NCBI GenBank assembly: GCA_002383485.1
Contig: DFYY01000052.1
Span: 1-37,793 of the forward strand
Length of the DNA stretch: 37,793 bases
Direction: 5' to 3'
Source: Bacteroidales bacterium UBA4070
GTDB taxonomy: Bacteria > Bacteroidota > Bacteroidia > Bacteroidales > VadinHA17
Numbering within the stretch: the first letter of the stretch is position 1; every line of letters begins with the position of its first letter. The notes beneath the pieces were generated by a model that searched no databases, was not told the DNA's origin, and worked only from the letters and a program-made list of their open reading frames with translations. The translations under genes and the position numbers were made by a program. This document shows positions 8,013 to 17,141 of this stretch, piece after piece.

Positions 8013-9023
8013 ATGGAAAGAAAAGAGATCAACAAGGAGAAGCTGAAGGCGCTCGAGGTGACGCTGGGCAAGATCGAAAAGGATTTTGGCCGCGGCACCA
8101 TCATGAAGCTTGGAGACCATGCAATTGACAATGTACAGGTCATTTCCACCGGCTCCATCGGGCTTGATGCCGCTCTCGGTATTGGCGGGCTGCCGCGGGG
8201 AAGGGTTGTCGAGATATACGGCCCCGAATCGTCCGGCAAGACCACCCTTGCCATACATGCAATAGCAGAAGCACAGAAGGCCGGAGGCATTGCTGCAATA
8301 ATTGATGCCGAGCATGCCTTCGACAGATTCTATGCCGAGAAACTTGGGGTGGATGTGGAAAACCTGCTCATCTCGCAGCCTGACAATGGCGAACAGGCGC
8401 TGGAGATCACGGATCACCTGATCAGGTCAGGTGCTATTGACATCATTGTCATAGACTCCGTTGCAGCCCTGACTCCCAAGGCTGAGATTGAGGGAGAGAT
8501 GGGCGACTCGAAGATGGGTCTCCAGGCGAGGCTGATGTCACAGGCGCTGCGCAAGCTGACAGCCAACATTAACAAGACGAACACCACCTGCGTTTTCATC
8601 AACCAGCTCAGGGAAAAGATCGGAGTCATGTTCGGGAACCCGGAAACTACTACCGGAGGCAATGCCCTCAAATTCTACGCCTCAATCAGGCTTGACATCA
8701 GGCGCACCAACCAGATCAAGGAAGGTGAAGACGCAGTAGGTAACCGCGTCAAGGTGAAAGTGGTCAAGAACAAGCTTGCCCCTCCTTTCAGGAAGGCTGA
8801 GTTTGACATCCTTTTCGGCGAAGGCATCTCTCGCAGCGGTGAGATAGTTGACCTGGGCACCGAATTCAATATCATCAGGAAGAGCGGTTCGTGGTTCTCT
8901 TACGGCGATACGAAACTTGCCCAGGGACGCGATGCGGTGAAGAAGCTCCTGGAAGATAACCCGGAACTGTCCGAAGAGATCAGTGCCAAAATCTTTGAAC
9001 AGCTAAAGGAAAAGGCAAAATAA
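8013..9023 (+). CDS. recA: Recombinase RecA
   Basis: A 336-aa RecA. Walker A is GPESSGKTT (near residue 70), Walker B is IDIIVIDSVAALTP, loop L1 is EGEMGDSKMGLQARLMSQALRKL, loop L2 is FINQLREKIGVMFGNPETTTGGNALKFYAS, and the C-terminal RSGEIVDLG..SWFSYGD block is intact. It promotes strand exchange and LexA-type co-protease activity. The C-terminal tail is short and, unusually for RecA, ends with lysines (LKEKAK) rather than a strongly acidic run. It follows bcp by 18 bp. No clear SOS box was identified upstream, which would be expected if transcription starts before bcp. Confidence 0.98.
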   Translation: MERKEINKEKLKALEVTLGKIEKDFGRGTIMKLGDHAIDNVQVISTGSIGLDAALGIGGLPRGRVVEIYGPESSGKTTLAIHAIAEAQKAGGIAAIIDAEHAFDRFYAEKLGVDVENLLISQPDNGEQALEITDHLIRSGAIDIIVIDSVAALTPKAEIEGEMGDSKMGLQARLMSQALRKLTANINKTNTTCVFINQLREKIGVMFGNPETTTGGNALKFYASIRLDIRRTNQIKEGEDAVGNRVKVKVVKNKLAPPFRKAEFDILFGEGISRSGEIVDLGTEFNIIRKSGSWFSYGDTKLAQGRDAVKKLLEDNPELSEEISAKIFEQLKEKAK

Positions 9024-9044
9024 CCTTCAGAAGGTCTTAAGGCA

Positions 9045-10487
9045 TTATTTCTTTTCAGGGAAGAACAAGCTTAACAGCACTGCTGCCATGAACGCCAGAA
9101 GATAACTTGCCAGACGCTCCGAGATGCCTGTGGGGTCGGCAAGCCAGGTTTTCCAGATAATTGCAGAGAGCGTTCCCGTGATGAGTGAAGCATATACCCC
9201 GGCACGGGAGAATTTCTTCCAGAAAAGAAGCAGCACCACAGCAGGCCCGAAAGAGGCTCCTATGCCACTCCAGGCATAGGAGACCAGACCATACACGGTA
9301 TCTTCCATCGTCAGTACAAGCACAAACGCTACTATACCTACAATCAGGGTCAGAGACTTGTTAAGGAAAAGCATTCTCTTTTCAGGTATAACCCTTTTGC
9401 TTATGTTGGACCATAGGTCCTCAGTGATGGACGATGAAACTACTATCAGCTGGGATGAAGCCGTTGACATCATGGCCGAGACTGCCCCTGAAAGAAGTAT
9501 GCCTGCAAGGAGCGGGTTCAGCAGGGTCATTACCATTATCGGCATCACCTTCTCCGAATCTGCAGCAATGACAGCAGCGCCATCACCCATCAAACCTGCC
9601 TGTATCATCCTGAAACCAATAATCCCGATGAGAAAGGCTCCCGTATAGGCAAGAAGGGTCCACCCTATGGCAACAACCCTGGCGCGTTTCGTTTCATCAG
9701 GATTCCTCATGGCCATCATTCTGTTCAGCAACTGTGGCTGTCCTGTGTAGCCGAATGCCCAGCTGAGACCGTTCAGCACCAGCAGGAAGCCTGCGCCTTC
9801 AGCCAGGGTGACGGATGTGCCGGCAATGGCAGCATCGGAATGCATAAGGGCTTCGGCAAACCCTATCCCGTTTGCAGCCGCAATGAACAGCGCTATTACC
9901 GGGAGTGCAACACAGGTAATTATCATCAGTATCGCCTGGAAGGCATCAACAGCCACTACAGTTATGAAGCCGCCAAGCATTGAATACATCGTTACAATTC
10001 CGGCACCTATCACCATGCCCCAGAATGGCTCAATCCGGAAGGTGTCATTGAAAATCTTGCCGGCACCGCTGAACTGGGCAGAGAGATAAAGGACGAAAAA
10101 GATAATTATAATAACCGATGAGAGTATTCCGATCTTCTTTTCTGATCCCGGGAACGACCTGAAGAAGAGCCCGGAAGCCGTCAGGGCTCCTGTTTTTTCC
10201 GTGACCTTTCTTAAGGGCTCGGCCATGAAGATCCAGAGAAACAGGATGCCAGTGACACAGCCTATGGCTATCCATACCGAGCTCCATCCCTCGGCATAGG
10301 CATGGCCCGTTAACCCGAGAAGCAGCCAGGCAGACTCACCCGTGGCTCTCTCTGACAGGGCAAGAAACAGCCCGGGTATCTTTCTGCCGCCCAGGACAAA
10401 GTCTGCATTGGTTTTTGACTGCCTTGAGGCATAAAGTACTATTCCGACTAGTACTACCAGGTAAACTATAAAAACAGTGATGAGCAT
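9045..10487 (-). CDS. putP: Sodium/solute symporter, PutP-like (SSS family)
   Basis: A 480-aa inner-membrane protein with about 13 hydrophobic segments, the normal size for the SSS family. PutP-like landmarks are ADFVLGGRKIPGLFLALSERATGESAWLLLGL in TM2, an ISxxxG-like region, GGFITVVAVDAFQAILM (TM6), SWAFGYTGQPQLLNR, and PLLAGILLSGAVSAMMSTASSQLIVVSSSITED, whose Ser/Thr run forms part of the Na2 site. It most resembles Na+/proline symporters, but substrate cannot be fixed by eye. It is a single gene, convergent with recA, with a 21-bp gap between the two stops. Upstream is a long gene-free stretch. Confidence 0.88.
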   Translation of the reverse strand: MLITVFIVYLVVLVGIVLYASRQSKTNADFVLGGRKIPGLFLALSERATGESAWLLLGLTGHAYAEGWSSVWIAIGCVTGILFLWIFMAEPLRKVTEKTGALTASGLFFRSFPGSEKKIGILSSVIIIIFFVLYLSAQFSGAGKIFNDTFRIEPFWGMVIGAGIVTMYSMLGGFITVVAVDAFQAILMIITCVALPVIALFIAAANGIGFAEALMHSDAAIAGTSVTLAEGAGFLLVLNGLSWAFGYTGQPQLLNRMMAMRNPDETKRARVVAIGWTLLAYTGAFLIGIIGFRMIQAGLMGDGAAVIAADSEKVMPIMVMTLLNPLLAGILLSGAVSAMMSTASSQLIVVSSSITEDLWSNISKRVIPEKRMLFLNKSLTLIVGIVAFVLVLTMEDTVYGLVSYAWSGIGASFGPAVVLLLFWKKFSRAGVYASLITGTLSAIIWKTWLADPTGISERLASYLLAFMAAVLLSLFFPEKK

Positions 10488-10645
10488 GGTGCGTTCAGGT
10501 CTGGGTCTGTTTTCAAGTGTCAGGCTGAATTATCAACCTGAATTAAATTCAAATATAAAAATATGCTGAAAAAAATGAATCACAGCACACCAGTTGATGC
10601 TGCAAAGCATCAGCCAGTAAGGGATGATCCCGGCACGATCCCGCC

Positions 10646-10694
10646 AACCCCCAACCCCCAACCGGCAACCGGCAAACTGTAAACTGTAAATAAA
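10646..10694. repeat. Heptanucleotide repeat block (7 x 7 bp, in doublets)
   Basis: Seven consecutive heptamers in perfect register: aaccccc twice, aaccggc twice, aaactgt twice, then aaataaa. All begin with AA and identical words occur in adjacent pairs. The same layout of AA-initial 7-mers occurs at 479-513. Confidence 0.85.
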
Positions 10695-10763
10695 CTAAGG
10701 AGTGAAGCCCGCACTTCACCCATTACAATCATCCAAACCAAAATCCAAATCTGATTCGAAGTC

Positions 10764-10818
10764 GACCGGTGATACATGCCTGTGGATGCATGTGTACAAT
10801 CTTTCTCCCAGGCCGGTC
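10764..10818. repeat. Nested inverted repeat
   Basis: The outer arms are GACCGG (10764-10769) and CCGGTC (10813-10818). The inner arms are ACATGC (10774-10779) and GCATGT (10788-10793) with an 8-nt loop. It is far from both neighbouring genes and has no T-tract, so it is not an obvious terminator. Confidence 0.4.
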
Positions 10819-11280
10819 AGAATTAACCTTTCACTACCAGGGGCAGGGTATGCAATCCTGGCGGAGAGCATTTGACTCTGCGTACCAAAGTCATTGCTGT
10901 GTGTTCCATACTATTCATTACCCGGCTGCCCGGTCAAGGAATTCCTGATTCGCGGCTTAATCCACAATGCCGGTTGCCATGGTGGTTATGATTCCGGTGG
11001 TGCTCAGACAGGATCTTATGCATTGAGAAGATTCATCAGAACAACAGCCTGATAAACATGACCCTGACCTGCAATGATAATCGATCGGACTGACTTTTCC
11101 ATACATACAAAGAGAGCTCCATTCCCTGGCTGATTATATTGCCATTCTTCAGGACCTAACCCCGGGGGAAAGGATTTTAGTCCTGTTACAATTCAGTAAA
11201 TCTTCAGGGCCTGCGCAAGTTTTTTTAGATGGGAAGCAGGGAGGGCTCTGCCGCCTGCTGCCTAATGCCCGTACAAACGT

Positions 11281-14200
11281 CTACCACCCCGGCAGGAAGT
11301 TCAGGCCAAACACTCCGTTCCTGAACCCGCCATTCTGCATCGGGAAGGCATAGTAGGGCTCAAGCACCAGGTAACCCAGCACGTTTATCCTAACTGAAAC
11401 ACCGGTGCTGAACAGCGGATACTTCTGATACGGCGCAACAGCAGCCTCCCTTCGTCCCAGAATAATCTCGTCACCCCTGTACCATGCCAGCCCGGCATCC
11501 AGGAAGAGATTCAGGTCCGTAAGAAAATACCTCGACTTGATCAATGCAAGTTGCTCGGGTCCGCTGAAGGGAAACCTGAGCTCAGCATTGGCAACAGCTA
11601 TCCTTGTTCCGTTCAGCCTTGAAATATCAAGGGTGCTCAAGCCCAGCGTGCTCTCCTGCCCGTAAGAGACATTCTCATAACCTCTTATCAACCAGGGATA
11701 ACCGAGATAGAGGGGTCGCAACAGTTCAGTCTCAGAACCGTCGCCGTACATCCCGTAACTGTATGCACGGAGTGCAAGCCCTACAGGCTTCATCCAGAAA
11801 TACTTCCTGTAATCAACCAGTGCTGTGAAAACATCCGTGGCACCAAAATATTTGTCGGCCTGGAATCTCGCACGGTGACCCTGCATCGGAGAGGTCATTC
11901 CGGAATAGGAGTTGTCCTCCACATATGCCAGCGAGATCTGCTGGTAATTGCTCCCTTCGGGCGCTGGCATCTTCTCCCTCGTGCCGCCTATACTCGCTCC
12001 GTTAAGGAGATAGTAGTAATTGTACCGGTCAACACGGTAATAGTACCATGAGGTGGAGACGGTCGATTCCAGCCTTCGCGTCTGTGTGAAAGGCAGAGAG
12101 GCATAAAGCATCATGTTATCCTCGAACATCCTTATGTAGTCAAGCATCAGCACATCAACCGGAATCATCCCGTCCTGGTATCTGACTGAATCACGGCGAA
12201 TTGACATGCTGCCGGCACGGTACGGGATGTGCGAGACGGCCGCCCCCCACTTTACCTTGCCTTTCTGGTTGATATAAGCCGTCTGCCCGCCAAAGTCATA
12301 GATCTCACCGTTGAGCGCCAGCGAGGAGTAGAGCTGGTTGTCCCCTACCATGTCTGAGAAGATCATGTTGATACTTCCCCCGAGGTTGTTTCGGTAAATG
12401 CCACCCGAGGTGCCCACACTGGTGTTGTTCGACAGGTAGTCGAGCTTGAATCTGGGCTTATAGGATACGCTTCTGACCGAATCGGCAGGCAGGACAAAAT
12501 CATCGGCCCTGCTGTAGAGTACTGTATCAACCAGGTTGGCTGCCGCGTGCCTCAAAGGCGGGAGAGTTGCCGGGCCAAAGTCGAGACGGTCAGCCTCAAC
12601 CTCATCAGCCCTGAACTGCCCGGCATCTGCAACCACAACCTGGTATGAGTTCCCGGAATAATAGTTGTATGCAATCCGGCCTGTACCGTGCGAGATGCTT
12701 ATGGCAGGCGACCATGGCGTGATACCGCTTATCCCTGTCAGATATTCGGTTAGCCGGAAAAGCCGTCCCGAGCCGGTCTCATACCTGTAAAGATTGCGAA
12801 ATCCGTCAGCGTCCGAAAGGAAATAAATAGCTTCGCCGTCCGGCGAAAAGAGCGGATTGAGATTAAAGGCACCGCTGAAGATTGCCGGTTCCCTGACACT
12901 TCTGTCGGTCAGGTCAAGCAGAGCGATGTTGAAGGTATACCTGCGAAGACCCTCGCTGCTGTTTTTTCTCTCCTGTGCATAGACAAGGAAACGGCCGTCA
13001 GGTGACCACGAGGGATGCAGGTTTGCTTCCGTGTCAAAGGTGAGCCTCTCAACACCTCCCGATGCGATATCATAAAGGTACAGGTCACCGGCTCCTCCGG
13101 CCATCCCCGTGAAGGCTATCTTGCGGCCGTCAGGAGACCACGCCGGGTTGAAGATCGAAGGCACATCCCTTATTGCGACTTCACTTGTGATTTTCCCTCT
13201 CTTTACATCGAAAAAGGCTAGTTTGTTCATCCCCTTGCTGAAGACCACAAAGACAAACTGCCTGCTGTCAGGAGACCAGGAACCGGTCGACTCGTTGGAG
13301 TTGAAGTCCTCAACACTCCGCGTGGCAGCTTCTGCCAACCGGCTGACAATCCTGCCGGTGTTTGCATCAGCCACGTAAAGATCCAGACTGAATACATTCT
13401 TCTCGGAAAAGAATGCGATGTACTTTCCATCGGGACTGATTGACGGTGATATGTTCAGCCTGCCGGCGTTGTCTCGTGAGATAAGCTTAGTCCCGGTCAG
13501 GCTGTCCTTCCTTCCGCTTATGTATTTGCCGTAATGAATCTCCGTCGCACTCTTCCACATGCCCGATAGTGTCTTCTCATCATAGCCCAGTATGCTGTCT
13601 GCCGCCTTACTGAAGCCAAGCTCTCCCGTCTTCATCAGAAGGGGCACCAGAAGGGAATCGCCCCATGTCTTGCCCGCCAGGGACATGAACGCCTGGCCAT
13701 ACCTGTAGGGGAAGTACCTTGAGTCTGTCGAAAGCTGCTTGATTGTAGGGAAGTCGTTGTTGATCAGCGCATCCCTCATCCACATCGATGTGTTTGGGTC
13801 AACACTTCCCAGGGAGAAATACTCTGCCATTCCTTCTATCATCCAGAGGGGAATGTTGGCCAGCGAAGACTTTGTGGCAGTATCCCTCCTGAGAAACATA
13901 TTGTACTGAAAAGCATGAACCAGCTCATGCCCTAAGGTATGATCGGTCTGAGCCAGCGACGGCGCCACTGGCATTATAACCCTGTTCTTCAGGCTCTCTG
14001 TCACCCCGCCCGTGCCCGTGCCGATCAGCGAACTGATTGTATTGGTCTGCTGGAAATCAGCATGAGTATTGTAGAAAATCACCGGTTTTTTTACCTTGAA
14101 GGTGTCCCTGAAGAAACCCTGATGGATACCGTACCACTCCTCGGACCACTGCGTTATAGTCCGGAGCAGCGAGTCATCCTTCAGGTAATGATAGATCTCG

Positions 14201-14367
14201 AAATTAGGGGTCTGCAGCACATTAAAGCGGAAGGTGCTGTAACCCGGTTTGTTCCTGCCGAAGTACTGTGCATCCGCATCAGCAATCATTACCAGGGTGG
14301 CCACCATCAGAAGCCCTGCCAGCCTGAATCTTACTATCCTTCTTTCTTTTACGGTAGTTGCGCTCAT
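11281..14367 (-). CDS. Peptidase MA-like / TolB-propeller / outer-membrane beta-barrel protein
   Basis: A 1028-aa exported protein with three parts. After a signal peptide (about residues 1-34, ending ADAQ) comes a gluzincin-type domain with HELVH at 147-151 and a downstream EGMAEYF. The middle (about 300-600) has WD40-like/PD40 beta-propeller repeats, seen as recurring SPDGKYIAF, SPDSRQFVF, SPDGRKIAF, SPDGRFLVY and SPDGEAIYF. The last 350 residues look like an outer-membrane barrel: alternating aromatic strands, a terminal NGVFGLNFLPGW, and a surface-antigen-like GYPWLIRGYENVSYG. It is probably an outer-membrane protein with a periplasmic protease-like module. A GAGGAGG Shine-Dalgarno lies 6 bp before the ATG. 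It is divergent from the S9 peptidase gene. The natural substrate is unknown. Confidence 0.75.
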   Translation of the reverse strand: MSATTVKERRIVRFRLAGLLMVATLVMIADADAQYFGRNKPGYSTFRFNVLQTPNFEIYHYLKDDSLLRTITQWSEEWYGIHQGFFRDTFKVKKPVIFYNTHADFQQTNTISSLIGTGTGGVTESLKNRVIMPVAPSLAQTDHTLGHELVHAFQYNMFLRRDTATKSSLANIPLWMIEGMAEYFSLGSVDPNTSMWMRDALINNDFPTIKQLSTDSRYFPYRYGQAFMSLAGKTWGDSLLVPLLMKTGELGFSKAADSILGYDEKTLSGMWKSATEIHYGKYISGRKDSLTGTKLISRDNAGRLNISPSISPDGKYIAFFSEKNVFSLDLYVADANTGRIVSRLAEAATRSVEDFNSNESTGSWSPDSRQFVFVVFSKGMNKLAFFDVKRGKITSEVAIRDVPSIFNPAWSPDGRKIAFTGMAGGAGDLYLYDIASGGVERLTFDTEANLHPSWSPDGRFLVYAQERKNSSEGLRRYTFNIALLDLTDRSVREPAIFSGAFNLNPLFSPDGEAIYFLSDADGFRNLYRYETGSGRLFRLTEYLTGISGITPWSPAISISHGTGRIAYNYYSGNSYQVVVADAGQFRADEVEADRLDFGPATLPPLRHAAANLVDTVLYSRADDFVLPADSVRSVSYKPRFKLDYLSNNTSVGTSGGIYRNNLGGSINMIFSDMVGDNQLYSSLALNGEIYDFGGQTAYINQKGKVKWGAAVSHIPYRAGSMSIRRDSVRYQDGMIPVDVLMLDYIRMFEDNMMLYASLPFTQTRRLESTVSTSWYYYRVDRYNYYYLLNGASIGGTREKMPAPEGSNYQQISLAYVEDNSYSGMTSPMQGHRARFQADKYFGATDVFTALVDYRKYFWMKPVGLALRAYSYGMYGDGSETELLRPLYLGYPWLIRGYENVSYGQESTLGLSTLDISRLNGTRIAVANAELRFPFSGPEQLALIKSRYFLTDLNLFLDAGLAWYRGDEIILGRREAAVAPYQKYPLFSTGVSVRINVLGYLVLEPYYAFPMQNGGFRNGVFGLNFLPGW

Positions 14368-14615
14368 AAACTGCCTCCTCTCCTATTATCTTCATAATCA
14401 TAATTCAGCGGTCGATGAACCAAAATATCACCCTCAAAACACATTCAAAAAATATGCCATTTCAGCCGGGCAATGCCGGGACCGGTTAAATGCCGGCGGT
14501 GACCGGCCGGTTCCATTTCCGGATCCTATTCTGATCCCGGCCTCATTCCGGCCGATTCCCTTTTTTTTGATCTCCTTTTGATTCATATTTTGCCTTTGGG
14601 CAGCATTAATTTTCA

Positions 14616-14623
14616 TATTTTTG
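14616..14623 (+). promoter_or_regulatory. Predicted -7 box (TAnnTTTG) for the S9 peptidase gene
   Basis: TATTTTTG matches the Bacteroidota -7 consensus and lies 43 bp before the chosen ATG at 14667. TTTG occurs at 14595-14598 and 14589-14592, but spacings of 17 and 23 bp are off the usual 19-21. The rest of the roughly 300-bp divergent spacer shows no other clear signal. Confidence 0.4.
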
Positions 14624-14666
14624 AAATCCGGGCATCATGAAACCCTTATCAGAAAATGAAATACAT

Positions 14667-16733
14667 ATGAAGAAACTGACCATCATCACCCTTACGCTTG
14701 TCATGGCCCTGATGGGCGCATGCAAGACAGAAAAGACCGAAAAGGCCGCGACACCGGCCATCGATGTCTCACTTACTGACGCCGAAAAGGCCGGTGGCGT
14801 GCTTACTCCTGAAATTCTCTGGAAATACGGCCGCCTCGGCGGAATGACCCTTTCACCCGACGGGTCGACAGTGCTGTACCAGGTGACAAACTATGATCTT
14901 CCAACTGAAGCACGTGCCACCAACATCTGGTCCGTCTCCCCATCGGGAGGAGACCCTGTTCAGCTGACCACCGAAGGCGGCGCAGGACCACAGTGGATTG
15001 AAGGCGGCGCAAAAATCGCCTACCTCGCCGGAGGTAAAATAATGGTAATGAGTCCTGACGGAAGCACCAAAAAAGAGATAACCGGACTTGAAGATTACGA
15101 GATCCTCTCATTCTCACCTGCCGGTGACAGAGTATACTTCACCCGTCGCGTAAAGCTCGACCAGACGGCAAATGAAAAATACAACCTTCCAAACGCGAAG
15201 GTCCGCATCATAGATGACCTGATGTACAGGCACTGGGATTACTGGCATGATTACTCATACAGCCATATCTTCACCGCCTCGTTCGATGGCTCAACCATCA
15301 GCAATGAGAAGGATATCATGGAGGGTCAGCGTTTTGACGCCCCGGATGCCCCCTGGTTCGACGAGGCTGACATAACCTGGAGCCCTGACGGCAAATATAT
15401 TGCCTATGCCTGCAAGAAACTGACCGGCAAAGCCTATTCGCTCAGTACGAACACTGATATCTACCTGTATAACGTCACCACAGGAGAGGAAAAGAATATC
15501 ACTGAGGGCAACATGGGATATGACAAAGCACCTGTATTCTCCCCGGACGGGTCAATGATTGCTTACCCGAGTATGGAGGAGGACGGGTACGAGTCTGACC
15601 TCGAGAGACTGTTTGTTTACAATTTGGCCACCGGCGAACGCAAGTGGCTCTCTGAAGGATGGGACTATAACGTGGGTAACATCCAGTGGAACGGCACCGG
15701 CGAGATATGGTTCACAAGCCCCTGCCTGGGCAGACAGCCGGTCTTCAGGATTTCACTGGCTGACGGTGCCGTCACGAAGGTGACGGAGGGCGACTATGAC
15801 ATGGGGCCGCTGCAGCTGAAAAACAATGTTCTGGTAGCCGGCATACAGTCAATGGCACGCCCCACCGAGGTAGCAAAGGTGGATATGTCCAACGGGCAGT
15901 TCTCATTGATTACCGATGTTAACGGCCATATCTGCGAGAACATTAAGATGGGCAAGAGCGAGGAGAGGTATATAAAGACGAAGGATGGAAAGGATCTGCA
16001 GATGTGGATCATCTATCCGCCCGACTTTGACCCCTCGAAGAAATACCCCGCACTGCTTTACTGCAAGGGCGGGCCGCAGGGTCCCCTGGGACAGAGCTGG
16101 AGCTACCGCTGGAACTACCAGATGATGGCAGCCAACGGCTATATCGTGGTGGCTGTCAACCGTCGCGGCAACTCCGGCTTCGGCAGCTACTGGCGCGAAC
16201 AGATCTCGGGCGATTATGGCGGTAAGAACATGCAGGACTACCTTGACGGCATTGACGCGATGGCGAAGGAGCCGTTCGTAGACAAGGACCGCCTGGGAGC
16301 CGTGGGAGCAAGCTACGGAGGTTACTCGGTCTTCTATCTCGCCGGGATGCACAACAAGAGGTTCAAGGCGTTCGTGTCGCACTGCGGTGTTTACAATACG
16401 ATTGCCGAATACGGCTCCACAGAGGAGTACTGGTATCCGAACAAGGATTACCAGGGTGCACCCTGGAACAAGCCGCAGCCTCCCGGATATAATAAGTTCT
16501 CACCCCATACGATGGTCGACAAATGGGACACCCCCATCCTGATCATCACCGGGGCAAACGACTTCCGCATACCTTACAGCCAGTCAATGGAGGCATTCAA
16601 CTCGGCCACCCTGCGTGGCGTGCCGGCACGGCTCCTCTTCTTCGAGAATGAGAGTCACTGGGTCACCAAACCGCAGAACTCCGTCATCTGGCAGAAAGAG
16701 TACTTTGAATTCCTGGATACCTATTTGAAGTAA
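14667..16733 (+). CDS. S9 family peptidase (prolyl oligopeptidase type), lipoprotein
   Basis: A 688-aa protein from the ATG at 14667, chosen because it starts a lipoprotein signal (MKKLTIITLTLVMALMGAC, lipobox LMGAC); an in-frame ATG 30 bp upstream adds only a polar extension. Residues 50-400 form a beta-propeller with TolB-like SPDG repeats. The C-terminal alpha/beta hydrolase domain has a catalytic triad read as Ser549 (GASYGGY), Asp632 (GANDFRIP) and His664 (ESHW). Such enzymes cleave dipeptides or short peptides and are commonly periplasmic in peptide-consuming Bacteroidota, where DPP and acylaminoacyl-peptidase types coexist. The specificity subgroup cannot be settled by eye. A Rho-independent terminator follows at 16811. 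Confidence 0.92.
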   Translation: MKKLTIITLTLVMALMGACKTEKTEKAATPAIDVSLTDAEKAGGVLTPEILWKYGRLGGMTLSPDGSTVLYQVTNYDLPTEARATNIWSVSPSGGDPVQLTTEGGAGPQWIEGGAKIAYLAGGKIMVMSPDGSTKKEITGLEDYEILSFSPAGDRVYFTRRVKLDQTANEKYNLPNAKVRIIDDLMYRHWDYWHDYSYSHIFTASFDGSTISNEKDIMEGQRFDAPDAPWFDEADITWSPDGKYIAYACKKLTGKAYSLSTNTDIYLYNVTTGEEKNITEGNMGYDKAPVFSPDGSMIAYPSMEEDGYESDLERLFVYNLATGERKWLSEGWDYNVGNIQWNGTGEIWFTSPCLGRQPVFRISLADGAVTKVTEGDYDMGPLQLKNNVLVAGIQSMARPTEVAKVDMSNGQFSLITDVNGHICENIKMGKSEERYIKTKDGKDLQMWIIYPPDFDPSKKYPALLYCKGGPQGPLGQSWSYRWNYQMMAANGYIVVAVNRRGNSGFGSYWREQISGDYGGKNMQDYLDGIDAMAKEPFVDKDRLGAVGASYGGYSVFYLAGMHNKRFKAFVSHCGVYNTIAEYGSTEEYWYPNKDYQGAPWNKPQPPGYNKFSPHTMVDKWDTPILIITGANDFRIPYSQSMEAFNSATLRGVPARLLFFENESHWVTKPQNSVIWQKEYFEFLDTYLK

Positions 16734-16762
16734 AAAGAGGCATTAAAGGGCCGAGCGAGCAG

Positions 16763-16783
16763 AAATGACCCGGCGGGTCATTT
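16763..16783. repeat. Perfect inverted repeat downstream of the S9 peptidase
   Basis: AAATGACC (16763-16770), 5-nt loop, GGTCATTT (16776-16783). It lies 30 bp after the S9 stop codon. The palindrome may assist termination or be a short intergenic repeat; no other full copy was found in the window. Confidence 0.5.
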
Positions 16784-16810
16784 TAGCGAAGAAGCCAGAC
16801 TGAAGAGAAT

Positions 16811-16850
16811 ACAATAGGCAGTAGTGGGGAGCTAATGCCTATTGTTTTTT
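16811..16850 (+). terminator. Rho-independent terminator of the S9 peptidase transcript
   Basis: The stem is ACAATAGGCA (16811-16820) with a 15-nt loop and TGCCTATTGT (16836-16845), followed by a T6 run on the plus strand. The stem contains words of the same heptamer type (caatagg, cagtagt) seen in other spacers. It overlaps the last codons of the truncated minus-strand oxidoreductase frame. Confidence 0.65.
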
Positions 16851-17141
16851 GTACTGAATGGTTTGAAGACCCTCAGATTGAGGAGCAAGGCGACGAAACC
16901 CCGCACATGGAGTGTCGGGGCCTTCAGACATGCCGGTCAGCACATCGATATTTTCTTTCCTTGCTGCAGCTTCTGTCAGACCGGCGGTGCCGAAGATGTA
17001 AGGTATCCCGCATGGGACCATCACATCCTTCTGTTTCTTGATCATTATAAAATTCTTGTCCGGACTGGCTGACTTTCCTGTCAGCGACACAACCATGCCT
17101 GCAGCGCTGCCGCCTATAACCAAAACGTCTGTCTTTTTCAT
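16839..17141 (-). pseudogene. Truncated FAD-dependent oxidoreductase (CoA-disulfide reductase/NADH oxidase type), N-terminal fragment
   Basis: The 100-aa frame starts like a pyridine nucleotide-disulfide oxidoreductase: MKKTDVLVIGGSAAGM (FAD-binding beta-alpha-beta, GGSAAG) and then MVPCGIPYIFGT. Its Cys44 corresponds to the single active-site cysteine of CoA-disulfide reductase/Nox proteins. Family members are about 450 aa. Here recognisable similarity stops near residue 53, and the remaining tail (GPDTPCAGFRRLAPQSEG..) looks like out-of-frame sequence ending in the terminator. I read it as a deletion remnant. Its ATG overlaps the Mrp stop by one base, so the ancestral gene was the last gene of this operon. 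Confidence 0.75.

Larger units (their letters stand above)
10488..11280. other. Gene-free intergenic region between putP-like and TolB-like genes
   Basis: No reading frame of convincing length or composition was found on either strand. It holds the heptad block at 10646-10694 and a nested inverted repeat at 10764-10818. The rest looks like decayed sequence without recognisable homology. The TolB-like gene ends at 11281 and putP starts at 10487, so the spacer contains the putP promoter, for which I saw no clear consensus box. Confidence 0.6.

Noticed and set aside
9023..9040. Short hairpin ACCTT-cag-AAGGT after recA as terminator
   Set aside because: The stem is only 5 bp, AT-rich and has no T-tract; too weak to call.
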